A program made the translations under genes and the position numbers. DNA of 64,000 bases, taken from positions 40,526-104,525 of the forward strand of contig JACDEI010000014.1 in NCBI GenBank assembly GCA_013816485.1, in the 5' to 3' direction. This DNA is from Planctomycetota bacterium. GTDB taxonomy: Bacteria > Planctomycetota > UBA11346. The first letter of the stretch is position 1; the number at the start of each line of letters is the position of its first letter. This document shows, piece after piece, positions 29,426 through 38,404 of this stretch. Under the pieces are notes generated by a model that worked only from the letters and a program-made list of their open reading frames with translations, searched no databases and had not been told where the DNA came from.

Positions 29426-31636
29426 TCACGCCGCCACCTTCATCACCGAATCCGTAGCCGCCGCGCGCTCACCCGCGATCATCCGTCTGGTCAGGATAGT
29501 CTCGATGAAGAGCAGCGTGAGGCAGGCGATCACCAACCAGCGTGCGAGTTCGAAGCTGGTGGTGCCGCCCTGGGCGAACAGTGGTGCGACGCGCGCAGGG
29601 CGTTCGACGCGGTGCAGCGTCAAGTCGCCGAGGGCATTGCGCACCTCCAGCGGATTGAGCGGCAGGAGAGCGGATTCCTCCGCACCCAGCGCCACGGCAT
29701 AACGGATCACCGACGGCGGCGTGCCGACGCGTACCTGGTAAGTTCCGGGCTGGACCAGCGGCGCGCTCAGGAGCGCACGTCGACCTTCCCACGCACCGCT
29801 GTCGAGTGGCACGGCGAGACCATCAGGGCCCTCGGCGGTGACGTTGGCATCGCCCGAACCTTCCGGCGGAACCCAGGCGAGGCGTTGGCCAGGAGCAAGG
29901 TTGCGCGGTGGCAGGACCACACCGCCCAGGCTCGCCATCAGACCGCGGATGAGCGGAACGAATGCGGGCTTGAGCGGCAGATCACTCCATGAGCCATCGA
30001 GGCTGGTGCCCATCAGCGCGACGCGACCGAGGCCACGCATGCGTTCGACCAGCAGCGGTTCGCCGCCGTCGAGCGTCAGAATGCGCGTGAGATCGGTGAT
30101 CGGACCGACATCGAGCGGCAGGTGACGGCGGATGTTGACTTCCGCCCAGGCGTCGCCGCCGGCGGTGAAGGCGCTGAGCGCCTGATGACCGATCTGCGAG
30201 ACCACCGGATGGACAGCCGGCGAACGATCCACCGCGGGACGCAGCAGTGCGGGCAGGAAGCCGTCGCCGCCGCGGGTCCAGAAGCGGTTGGCCAACTCCA
30301 CCGGCGTCTGTGGGCCGACGCCCATCAGCACGCCACCACCGGCGACCACGAAGTGTTCGATCGCCGCGACACCGGCCGCATCGAGCGCCGGGACATCGCC
30401 GAGGATGGCCACACGTTTGCCCACCAGCGCGCGATCGTCGAGCAGACCGACCGGAATGCGCGTGATGCTGAAGAGATCCTTGCCGTCACCGAGCGGATCG
30501 AGCGCCGCGGCGACCAAGCCGAGACTGCCATCCAGACCCGTGCCGCTGACGCCTTCGACCAGCAGCACCGGCACCGTGCTTTCGACCTGCACCGCGAGCG
30601 CACGGTGGTCGTCGGCGGCGAGCGGATCGCGCGCACCCTCGACCACTCCTTCGAGCACGTAGCTGCCGGGATCGCCGAAGACGTGGCTGAAGGTCAGGTC
30701 GCGGCGTTCGCCGACCTTGAGCTCAAGCGAGCGTTCGGCGACCGTGCGGCCGTTCACCAGCAGGCGCACCAGCGTGCCGCTGATCGCCCGCGTGCCGGTG
30801 TGGGCGACCGAGATACGCACCTCGACCGTGCGGTTGGCCGGGATCAGCGCGCGATCGACCGCCATCGCGGTCACTGCCAGGTTGCCGTCGATGGCATCGA
30901 CCTCGGGCGCCAGCAGCACCAGGTGCGGACGTGCGCGCGAGCCGTCGACCGCATCCTTGCCACCGGACAACCGCCGACGCAGGTCCTCCCAGCGCACGCG
31001 GTCGTCGGACTTCCAGCCATCGCCGCGACCGTCGGTGACCAGCACCAGTTCGACCTCGGGATTCAGGTGGCGGGCCAACTGCGTGATACCGGCCTCCATC
31101 AGTGCGGGCATGTCGCTGCTGAGCGCGGTCGGACGCAGTTCCTTGACCTGCTGCCTGGCGGCATCGAGGTCGTAGAGCGGATCGGCGGGCGGCGCCCGCA
31201 GGCGCGACAGTGGGATGATGCTGACCTCGTCACCGGTCTTGAGCGTGTCGAGGTAGGCGAGCGCGAGCTTCTTCACCCCATCAATCGCCGGCATGGTGCG
31301 GCCTTCGCCGGACGAGACGCTGTCGTCAATCAGCAGCACCGCCGCGGTCTTGGCCCCACGGCTGATGACATCGCCGCCCAGACTGCCGGCGGTGTAGCTG
31401 AAGTTCGGCCGCATCAGCGCGAGGGCGAGGCACACCAGCGCCAGAATGCGGATGATCAGCAGCAGGAGATTTTCGATCGACAAGCTGCGCCGACGCCGCT
31501 GCAGCATGGTCTGCAGGAAACGCATCGCGCCCCATTCGATCGGTTTGAGACGACGACGATGGGCGATGTGGATGATGACGGGGGCCGCGGCGGCGGCGAT
31601 TCCGCCGGCGAGGGCGAGGTTGAGCAGTTCGATCAT
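29426..31636 (-). CDS. BatA-like N-terminal domain protein with VWA domain
   Basis: This is a 736-residue protein. The first 80 residues match the aerotolerance-regulator BatA N-terminal module: a helix, IIHIAHRRRLKPIEWGAMRF, then RRRRSLSIENLLLLIIRILA and a second helix. A VWA domain follows with a MIDAS-like DDSVS motif and LVTDGRGDG. Further Ig-like and GATase-like segments precede a C-terminal membrane helix (WLVIACLTLLFIETI). Bat proteins work with MoxR ATPases and DUF58 proteins as an envelope stress or chaperone-like system; gene order here (MoxR, DUF58, this protein) agrees. The exact role is inferred from context. Confidence 0.85.
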   Translation of the reverse strand: MIELLNLALAGGIAAAAAPVIIHIAHRRRLKPIEWGAMRFLQTMLQRRRRSLSIENLLLLIIRILALVCLALALMRPNFSYTAGSLGGDVISRGAKTAAVLLIDDSVSSGEGRTMPAIDGVKKLALAYLDTLKTGDEVSIIPLSRLRAPPADPLYDLDAARQQVKELRPTALSSDMPALMEAGITQLARHLNPEVELVLVTDGRGDGWKSDDRVRWEDLRRRLSGGKDAVDGSRARPHLVLLAPEVDAIDGNLAVTAMAVDRALIPANRTVEVRISVAHTGTRAISGTLVRLLVNGRTVAERSLELKVGERRDLTFSHVFGDPGSYVLEGVVEGARDPLAADDHRALAVQVESTVPVLLVEGVSGTGLDGSLGLVAAALDPLGDGKDLFSITRIPVGLLDDRALVGKRVAILGDVPALDAAGVAAIEHFVVAGGGVLMGVGPQTPVELANRFWTRGGDGFLPALLRPAVDRSPAVHPVVSQIGHQALSAFTAGGDAWAEVNIRRHLPLDVGPITDLTRILTLDGGEPLLVERMRGLGRVALMGTSLDGSWSDLPLKPAFVPLIRGLMASLGGVVLPPRNLAPGQRLAWVPPEGSGDANVTAEGPDGLAVPLDSGAWEGRRALLSAPLVQPGTYQVRVGTPPSVIRYAVALGAEESALLPLNPLEVRNALGDLTLHRVERPARVAPLFAQGGTTSFELARWLVIACLTLLFIETILTRRMIAGERAAATDSVMKVAA

Positions 31637-31654
31637 GGGGCGGTTCCGCGGCCC

Positions 31655-31781
31655 GGTACGAGGGGCACGAGGGGTACGAGGGGTACGAGGGGTACGAAAA
31701 GTCCGGTGCGACCGCCATTATCGGTATGCATGAACCATTCGTACCCCTCGTACTTTTCGTACTTTTCGTACTTTTCGCACC
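31655..31781. repeat. Tandem-arm hairpin 3 (GTACGAGGG and GTACGAAAA units)
   Basis: The left arm at 31655-31703 has GGTACGAGG-type units ending in a GTACGAAAA unit. The right arm at 31737-31781 has one CCCCTCGTAC unit and then TTTTCGTAC-type units, so arms mirror each other in unit type. It starts 6 nt after the DUF58 stop and ends 18 nt before the BatA-like start. Confidence 0.92.
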
Positions 31782-31787
31782 CAACGC

Positions 31788-32714
31788 TCATACCCGCGCT
31801 CCCGTCGTCGGGCCATCGCTGGCGCTCAAGATGCGCGCCAGACCGAGCGCGAGATCCTCGTCGGTACGCAAGGTTTCGAGTTGCACGCCGATCGCATGAC
31901 AGCCCTCGGCGAGTTTCTGCCGGTGTTCGCGCAGGGCTTGCTGATAGTAGGCGCGCACGCGGTCGGCATCCAGACGCAGGCGCGGTTCGTCCTCCATGCC
32001 GATGAACTCGATCATCCCGGCGAGGGCGAACTTTTCTTCTTGCGGATCTACGATCTGGAAGATGCGCACGTCCTGTTTGCGGTGGCGCAGGTAACGCAGC
32101 GCCATCAGCAACCGCTCGGCATCGTCGAAGGCGTCGGTGATGAGCACCACTAGGCCGCGGCGTTTGAGGCGCTGGGCGAGGCTTTCGAGCACCACCGCCA
32201 AGCTCGTCTCGCCACCGGGCTCACGCTGTTCCAGGTGTTCGAGCATGGTCAGCAGATGACCCATGGTCGACGCCGGCGGCAGGTGTTTGCGCACTTCGGT
32301 ATCGCAGATCGCCAGGCCGACGGCGTCGCTTTGACGCAGCATCATGAAGCCGAGGGCACCGGCGAGCCAGCGCGCGTAGTCGAGTTTGGTGATGCGCGAT
32401 TCGCCGTGGTTGTCGACCCCGGAGCCGTAGCCCATCGAACCGGAGGCGTCGAGCACGATGGTGGAGCGCAGACGCGTCTCCTCCTCGTACTGACGCACAT
32501 CATAGCGATCGGTGCGGGCGTAGACGATCCAGTCGAGGCGACGCAGATCATCGCCGGGCTGATACGGACGGTGACCGGCGAACTCCACTGACAGACCACG
32601 ATGGATCGAACGGTGCTGACCAACCAGCGCAGCCTCAACCGCCTGGCGGGCGGCGACGCCGACCTTGCTCAGGCGTTGGAGGATCTGTTCCTGGATGGTC
32701 GACTGCAGGGACAT
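31788..32714 (-). CDS. DUF58 domain protein
   Basis: This is a 308-residue protein from ATG 32714; a longer GTG-initiated frame to 32735 lacks support. The hallmark DUF58 stretch is RPYQPGDDLRRLDWIVYART, followed by a VWA-like strand with LDASGSMG as metal-site motif. DUF58 proteins are partners of MoxR AAA+ ATPases, and the MoxR gene is the next upstream gene on the same strand. Size is normal for the family. Expected location is the cytoplasm or inner membrane face. The junctions on both sides are filled by tandem-arm hairpins. Confidence 0.9.
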   Translation of the reverse strand: MSLQSTIQEQILQRLSKVGVAARQAVEAALVGQHRSIHRGLSVEFAGHRPYQPGDDLRRLDWIVYARTDRYDVRQYEEETRLRSTIVLDASGSMGYGSGVDNHGESRITKLDYARWLAGALGFMMLRQSDAVGLAICDTEVRKHLPPASTMGHLLTMLEHLEQREPGGETSLAVVLESLAQRLKRRGLVVLITDAFDDAERLLMALRYLRHRKQDVRIFQIVDPQEEKFALAGMIEFIGMEDEPRLRLDADRVRAYYQQALREHRQKLAEGCHAIGVQLETLRTDEDLALGLARILSASDGPTTGARV

Positions 32715-32739
32715 GTTAGATGCTGCTCGTTGCACTCGC

Positions 32740-32888
32740 GTGCGGAGTGCGGAGTGCGGAGTGCGGAGTTTCGTTGGTGTACATCAGACCGGCGATCTTG
32801 ATGACGCGGATGAAGCGGCGGCGACGGGCGACGACGTTGCGGATTTCCGTTGTGGAAACCCCGCACTCCGCACTCCGCACTCCGCACC
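32740..32888. repeat. Tandem-arm hairpin 4 (GTGCGGA type)
   Basis: The left arm at 32740-32770 contains four 7-mers (GTGCGGA). The right arm at 32859-32888 contains four inverse 7-mers (CCGCACT). The loop is about 88 nt. It lies in the MoxR-DUF58 junction, 46 nt after the MoxR stop. The unit is unlike that of the neighbouring hairpins. Confidence 0.95.
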
Positions 32889-32934
32889 GGGAAAATTCCA
32901 TATCACACCTCCCGAGTCGCGACGAAACGGTTGT

Positions 32935-34053
<1,119 letters not shown>

Positions 34054-34110
34054 GGGTGGCTCCTGGCTACGTCGGGATAACGGAGGGTCGGGGGCGCTGT
34101 GACAGCGCCC

Positions 34111-34222
34111 GGTACGAAGAGTACGAAGGGTACGAAGGGTACGAGTGGTACGAGAAAGATGTGTCTGCAGTACTTCTTGCCGTTCGTACCCTTCGTACCC
34201 CTCGTACCCTTCGTACCCCTCT
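34111..34222. repeat. Tandem-arm hairpin 5 (GTACGAAGG type)
   Basis: The left arm at 34111-34158 has GTACGAAGA/GTACGAAGG-type 9-mers. The right arm at 34182-34222 has inverse CCCTTCGTA-type units, with a loop of about 23 nt. It is the only element found between divergent genes (MoxR and sigma factor), so any promoter for them must flank or overlap it. Confidence 0.93.
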
Positions 34223-34296
34223 TCACCATCCACCGCGACCCATTACGCACACCGACGCTTGGCGAGCATCTCCCCCTCCCCATCATCCACCCGCCC

Positions 34297-34857
34297 ATGG
34301 CTGACGACCTAGATGAATGGATGACCGCCGCGCGCGATCAGGGTGACCAGCAGGCGTTTGCCATGGTGGTTGAGAAGTGTCACCACCTGATTCGCGCTAC
34401 GTTACTTCGCGAAACCGCCGAGCCGGAACTGGCGGACGAGATCGCGCAGGAAGCCCTGACCCGTGCCTGGGCCAAACGTGAACAATACCGTCCCGGCACC
34501 AGCCCACGTGCCTGGCTGCTGACCATCGCTCGCAGTCAACTGATGGAGCACCACCGCCGCCAGGATCGCGACCGCCGCCACCTGCGTGAACTGGTGCGCC
34601 AGGAACTGCTGCGGCAGGCACCGCAGGAGGTCGACAGCGAACAACAGCAACGCCTCGCCGCGCTCAAGATCTGCCTGAGCGAGATTGGTGAGGACCACCG
34701 CCAACTCATCGACCTGGTGCACAACCAGGGCCTGACCAGCGACGCGGCGGCGGAGATCCTCGGCATCAAGGCCCCGGCCTGCCGCCAACGCCTATCGCGC
34801 CTGCAACGCATGCTGCGTGAGTGCGCCGAGAAGCGCGTGTTGGCGGGGGACCGATGA
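34297..34857 (+). CDS. ECF RNA polymerase sigma factor
   Basis: This is a 186-residue protein from ATG 34297. Region 2 is recognisable (LADEIAQEALTRAWAKREQY with SPRAWLLTIARSQLMEHHRR). Region 4 is the helix-turn-helix LIDLVHNQGLTSDAAAEILG followed by IKAPACRQRLSRLQRML. It resembles the sigma factors common in planctomycetes and verrucomicrobia. The next gene codes for a membrane protein with a FecR-like periplasmic part, a plausible cognate anti-sigma or signal partner. It is divergent from the MoxR cluster. The regulon is unknown; self and MoxR-cluster control are inferred. Confidence 0.9.
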   Translation: MADDLDEWMTAARDQGDQQAFAMVVEKCHHLIRATLLRETAEPELADEIAQEALTRAWAKREQYRPGTSPRAWLLTIARSQLMEHHRRQDRDRRHLRELVRQELLRQAPQEVDSEQQQRLAALKICLSEIGEDHRQLIDLVHNQGLTSDAAAEILGIKAPACRQRLSRLQRMLRECAEKRVLAGDR

Positions 34858-34871
34858 CCACTTGTCCGAAA

Positions 34872-34999
34872 GGTACGAGGAGTACGAGGGGTACGAACGG
34901 TCCGATGAGTCTGGCTGATTTGGTGGCGATGGGATTCCTCGTACCCCTCGTACCCCTCGTACCCCTCGTACCCCTCGTACCCCTCGTACCCCTCGTACC
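34872..34999. repeat. Tandem-arm hairpin 6 (GTACGAGGG type, seven perfect right-arm units)
   Basis: The left arm at 34872-34902 holds about three and a half units. The right arm at 34937-34999 is exactly seven perfect 9-mers (CCTCGTACC register). The loop is about 34 nt. It starts 14 nt after the sigma stop and ends 9 nt before the next ATG, leaving no room for a Shine-Dalgarno sequence outside the repeat. Confidence 0.97.
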
Positions 35000-35008
35000 A
35001 ATCTCCCC

Positions 35009-36295
35009 ATGAGCGGCCCACACCCCACCAACGACCAGGACGCGCGCGTCGCCGATCTCGCCACCGGATTCGCCATCGGCGACCTCGACGAGACCGAACT
35101 CCGCGAATTCTACGACCTGCTGCGCGACGAGCAGGGCAATGGTGAGCGGGCGGCCCAGGTCGCGTGGCAGACCCTCGGCATGGTCACCGACATCCGCACC
35201 GAGGTGTCGTCGACTTTCCAGGACACCGTCGCGCACCGTCTGCAGCAGGCCTCGATGAGTGGACGTTTCACCAACGCGCTGCTCAAACGCCTGGGCATGC
35301 GTGGCGGCGGCCTGCAACCGGTCGAGACGCCGCAGCCCAAGGCACAACTGCGCATAGCGCTGTGGCTGGTGGTCGCCGTGGTCGCCGGTGCGCTGCTCGC
35401 TGGCGGTATCGGCTGGGTGTGGTCGCTCGCGCGCAGCGCCAGCGCCACCGTCACTGCGTTGCACGGCTCCGCCACCATCGCCGGCCAATCGCTGACTCCC
35501 GGTGCCGAGGTCGATCACCGCAGCTTGGTGGTGAAACCCGGCAGCCAACTCACCTTGTTGTGGGGCGACGGCAGCAGCGTCGCCATCGCCGGCGGCGATG
35601 ATGGCAGCGAAGCGGTCGCCACCGTGCGTGGTGATGGGCTGGTGCTGCTGCGTGGTCAGGCGTGGATCACCGGTCGCCGTGGTTTCACCGTGGTGCTGCC
35701 CGACCGTCGTTGCCGGGTCGAGCAGGACGACACCAGCGTGGCAGCTCAGGTGGTCGCCAGCCGCGGTTTCGTCGGCGTACGCCGCGGCGCGTTATACGAC
35801 GACCGGCTGGCCTCGACTCTGTCGGAAAAGATGGGCTCTGGTCCGACCGGCAGCTACCGCTGGCAATGGGAATGGGATCTCATGAGCGGCACCTTGGCCC
35901 GCGGCGCCACGCCTCCGCCGGACTGGCGTCTGGGCGCCGACCTAGCGTGGCGCGATCTGACCGACACCGTGCGCATGGTCTTCACCGGAGCCGATCCCGC
36001 CGGTCAGGGACTCGAACTGCGGATGGTTCCCGGGCTGGTGGTGGTGATGCATCATGGCCAGGAGATCCAGCGCCTCACGCTGCCTGGTTCACCGCTGTTG
36101 AACATGCAGCTGTCGCTGCGCCAGAGCGAAGGCAAGACCCTCACGGTCGCGGTGGAGGACCTGTCGCTCACCGTCCCCCTCGCCGCTGCGATTGGCGGCT
36201 ACCGCCTGCACCTCGATGGCAGCCCGATGATCAAAGTTGGAACGTTCCATCCGCTGCCGACGCCGCGTCCGCCGTTGGTGGTGCCGGGGTGGTGA
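35009..36295 (+). CDS. FecR-like single-pass membrane protein, candidate anti-sigma partner
   Basis: This is a 428-residue protein. A cytoplasmic part of about 114 residues contains FYDLLRDEQGNG and an acidic helix resembling anti-sigma N-termini. One membrane helix lies at about 115-138 (ALWLVVAVVAGALLAGGIGW). The outer part begins with a FecR-like beta domain (VTALHGSATIAGQSLTPGAE, GLVLLRGQAWITGRRGFTVV) and ends in a sandwich that may be a lectin-like fold. It follows the ECF sigma gene and is likely co-transcribed. There is no recognisable ribosome site: the seven-unit repeat array ends 9 nt before the ATG. Confidence 0.75.
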   Translation: MSGPHPTNDQDARVADLATGFAIGDLDETELREFYDLLRDEQGNGERAAQVAWQTLGMVTDIRTEVSSTFQDTVAHRLQQASMSGRFTNALLKRLGMRGGGLQPVETPQPKAQLRIALWLVVAVVAGALLAGGIGWVWSLARSASATVTALHGSATIAGQSLTPGAEVDHRSLVVKPGSQLTLLWGDGSSVAIAGGDDGSEAVATVRGDGLVLLRGQAWITGRRGFTVVLPDRRCRVEQDDTSVAAQVVASRGFVGVRRGALYDDRLASTLSEKMGSGPTGSYRWQWEWDLMSGTLARGATPPPDWRLGADLAWRDLTDTVRMVFTGADPAGQGLELRMVPGLVVVMHHGQEIQRLTLPGSPLLNMQLSLRQSEGKTLTVAVEDLSLTVPLAAAIGGYRLHLDGSPMIKVGTFHPLPTPRPPLVVPGW

Positions 36296-36366
36296 GCATA
36301 CGGCACAGCGGCACCTGAAAACGGCCATCCCCTATTTCTCGCAACTTCCGTCGATCAGAGCAGATC

Positions 36367-36798
36367 ATGAAGTCACCCAAAGCAGAGGCGGAAGACCTGA
36401 TGAATGCAGCACTACCGTTCGCTAAGCAAATGCTCGCAGCACACGGCGAGTTCTTGCCGTATGGGCAAGCGTTGGACAAGACAGGAGTGTTCATTGCAAT
36501 TGGTGCATCGGATGGGCGGGAGCATCCGCCGTCGAGAGACTTGATACAGATACTCAAAGTTGGGATGCGCGAAGGGGCGAGAGCCGGAAAATACAAGGCA
36601 ACGGCAATCGTCTACGACGTCCGCGTTACTTTGCCAAGTTCTGGCGCGAATTCCGACGCCATTGCAGTTTCTCTCAACCACGAAGGCAAGTACACGGCTC
36701 TCGCGTTCTTTGCCTATCGCCTAGAAGGGGAGAACGTAGTCATGGGCGAGGTATTCGCTCAGCCAGAAGAGAACTACTCATTTGGCTACTCACAATGA
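36367..36798 (+). CDS. Hypothetical protein in low-GC patch
   Basis: This is a 143-residue soluble-looking protein with no recognised family and no signal peptide or membrane segment. Base composition and codon choice are visibly less GC-rich than in the flanking genes. The stop codon is followed immediately by sequence resembling the left half of an integron attC site. It could be a captured cassette gene. Function unknown. Confidence 0.6.
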   Translation: MKSPKAEAEDLMNAALPFAKQMLAAHGEFLPYGQALDKTGVFIAIGASDGREHPPSRDLIQILKVGMREGARAGKYKATAIVYDVRVTLPSSGANSDAIAVSLNHEGKYTALAFFAYRLEGENVVMGEVFAQPEENYSFGYSQ

Positions 36799-36979
36799 CG
36801 CCGAGCCCATCGCTCAAGCGGAGCGCCAACGGCAAGGCCACTAAGGTCCGCCTGTGGCACGCGGTGCATTTTCGCAGCCTGGGCACTTCCCCAATATGGG
36901 AACGCAACTAGCTAGATGGATGCCCGTCGAACCACCCCAAACACGGCTTCCCACTTAAAACAAGGCTGGGCGCTTACGC
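36797..36979. other. attC-like half site and spacer
   Basis: After the stop codon the words CGCTCAAGCGGAGCGCCAAC occur, which are typical of the left arm of long integron attC sites. The expected complementary right arm was not found downstream, so the site looks truncated or rearranged. The rest of the spacer has no gene. Confidence 0.35.
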
Positions 36980-37327
36980 ATGAATTACTTATCCAGACTT
37001 AAACTGATAGTTCCTGCAATTTATCTTCTCGGGGCAATCGTAGTCTGGTGCTCTTTTTCAGCGTCACCTCCAGATGGTCTGGCCAATGTGGGCCTTATTA
37101 TCTACACCTTGCCAATAGTAATTTTCTGCGCCTTCATATTGAAGCAAAGCTTTCCCTACTTCCCGGGGAATTACCATGACGCTCATGCGCTCTATTTTTC
37201 TACGGGCGTGGCCATCCTGACGGTATGTCTCTTTCTACTAATTCTTGGGTTAGAGCGACTGATAAAAAGGCGCAGCCAACCAGTCCCTGCAACTAATCCT
37301 CACCGCGGGAGCGGTTCGGATAGCTGA
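36980..37327 (+). CDS. Hypothetical small membrane protein in low-GC patch
   Basis: This is a 115-residue protein with three predicted membrane helices (IVPAIYLLGAIVVWCSF, VGLIIYTLPIVIFCAFIL, GVAILTVCLFLLILGL). No family is recognised. The gene is AT-richer than anything else in the window. Its stop codon lies inside an imperfect palindrome that ends with GTTAGGC, the attC core (GTTRRRY), immediately next to the stop codon of the converging endonuclease-family gene. This fits a mobile integron-type cassette. Function unknown. Confidence 0.6.
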   Translation: MNYLSRLKLIVPAIYLLGAIVVWCSFSASPPDGLANVGLIIYTLPIVIFCAFILKQSFPYFPGNYHDAHALYFSTGVAILTVCLFLLILGLERLIKRRSQPVPATNPHRGSGSDS

Positions 37328-37341
37328 GCTATACGTTAGGC
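37287..37341. repeat. Candidate attC recombination site
   Basis: CAACTAATCCTCACCGC, loop GGGA, then GCGGTTCGGATAGCTG form an imperfect hairpin with one bulged A and a TC/TC mismatch. It is followed by GAGCTATAC and GTTAGGC at 37335-37341. The left core box (AGCCAAC) departs from RYYYAAC at one base. No integrase gene is in the window. Confidence 0.4.
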
Positions 37342-38295
37342 TCACGGAGCTGTAATCGAAACCGATCCCCTCACACCGCGGTGATCGCTGCCCGGTACGA
37401 AAAAATCCGTCACCGGACTCAACATCGCACCCCGTGCCAGCATGTGATCGATGGTGATGCCGAACGGCCCGAGCACCGACGGCCAGGATGCGGGTGACCT
37501 TCCAGGTGCACGTCGCAGTCCGGTGTAACCGATGAAGGTGCGCCACATCGGTGCAGCGGAGGTGATGTTGAAATCACCGAGCACCAGCACCGGTTCCGGA
37601 TGGCGTTCGAGGTCCAGTTCGCGTGCGAGCAGCGCCAGTTGACGGTTGCGTCGCGCGGTCAGACCAGGGTCGCTCGGCGAGGTGGTGTGGACGACGAACA
37701 CCCGCAGCGGCGATTCCCCGAGATCGACCAGCGCTTCGATGACGGTCACCCCATCGAAGGTGTGCATGCTGTGCGTGACGATGCGTCGGCTGCTGAGCAG
37801 GGCGATCCTGGTCACGTCCGCACGACCGCTCCAGACCTGCGATGGCCAGCGCGGATGGCTCCGCAACGCCGCTTCATCGCTGGTGGTGACCTCCTGCAAG
37901 GCCAGCAGATCGACGTCGAGCGCCGCGAGCGTCGCCTGCGTGGCCGTGCGATCGCCATTGTAGAACTGCACGTTGGCGGTGGCGATGGTGGCCTGGGCGA
38001 TTGGCGTTCCGATCAGTTCGGCACGTGGCGACCACGATGACTGGAGCCACGGCAGCAGCGCCAGCACCAGCAGAATGAACAGCAGACGGCCCCAACGCGC
38101 GTCGCGGCGGAACACCACCATCGCCGGCAGCAACGCCACCGCGCCATGCACGGTCCAGTGGACGCAGAGTTCGCCGTACCACGTCCACGCCGACAATTGG
38201 GCGAGCATGATGCCGAGCATCGGCCAGATGGTGGCGGCGAGCAGGAGCCAGTGCCAGAGCGGACGGACCACGGCGCGCGGTTGTTCAGGGGTCAT
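37342..38295 (-). CDS. Membrane-anchored endonuclease/exonuclease/phosphatase family protein
   Basis: This is a 317-residue protein. Three hydrophobic helices occupy residues about 12-90, as in bacterial EEP proteins of the YafD type. The catalytic domain follows, with ALQEVTTSD (metal-binding Glu), VFVVHTTSPSD, VLGDFNITS and the terminal GSDHRG carrying the catalytic His. The active site would lie outside the membrane. Substrates in this superfamily range from nucleic acids to phospholipids, so the actual one is open. The stop codon abuts the attC-like GTTAGGC. Convergent with the cassette-like gene. Confidence 0.82.
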   Translation of the reverse strand: MTPEQPRAVVRPLWHWLLLAATIWPMLGIMLAQLSAWTWYGELCVHWTVHGAVALLPAMVVFRRDARWGRLLFILLVLALLPWLQSSWSPRAELIGTPIAQATIATANVQFYNGDRTATQATLAALDVDLLALQEVTTSDEAALRSHPRWPSQVWSGRADVTRIALLSSRRIVTHSMHTFDGVTVIEALVDLGESPLRVFVVHTTSPSDPGLTARRNRQLALLARELDLERHPEPVLVLGDFNITSAAPMWRTFIGYTGLRRAPGRSPASWPSVLGPFGITIDHMLARGAMLSPVTDFFVPGSDHRGVRGSVSITAP

Positions 38296-38325
38296 GCGTG
38301 TCGATCAGGCCCTGACATGTTGCGC

Positions 38326-38396
38326 CTGCCATGGGAACGCCCAGCACCAGATCGGCATCGAACCTGCCGAGCTGGTGCTCGGCGCTCCCAGGGCAG
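38326..38396. repeat. REP-like hairpin element A
   Basis: A near-palindrome carries CTGCCATGGGAACGCCCAGC on the left and GGTGCTCGGCGCTCCCAGGG on the right, around a short loop. It shares the CCTGGGA-GCGC core (in inverse orientation) with the elements at 55756 and 62295. It lies between the pepA stop and the endonuclease-family gene start. Confidence 0.75.
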
Positions 38397-38404
38397 AGCG
38401 ATTC

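Noticed and set aside
34054..34233. Extended MoxR N-terminus and other [10 protein letters not shown] or [10 protein letters not shown] peptides over the repeat hairpins
   Set aside because: These are translations of the tandem repeats. Real starts lie after the arrays.
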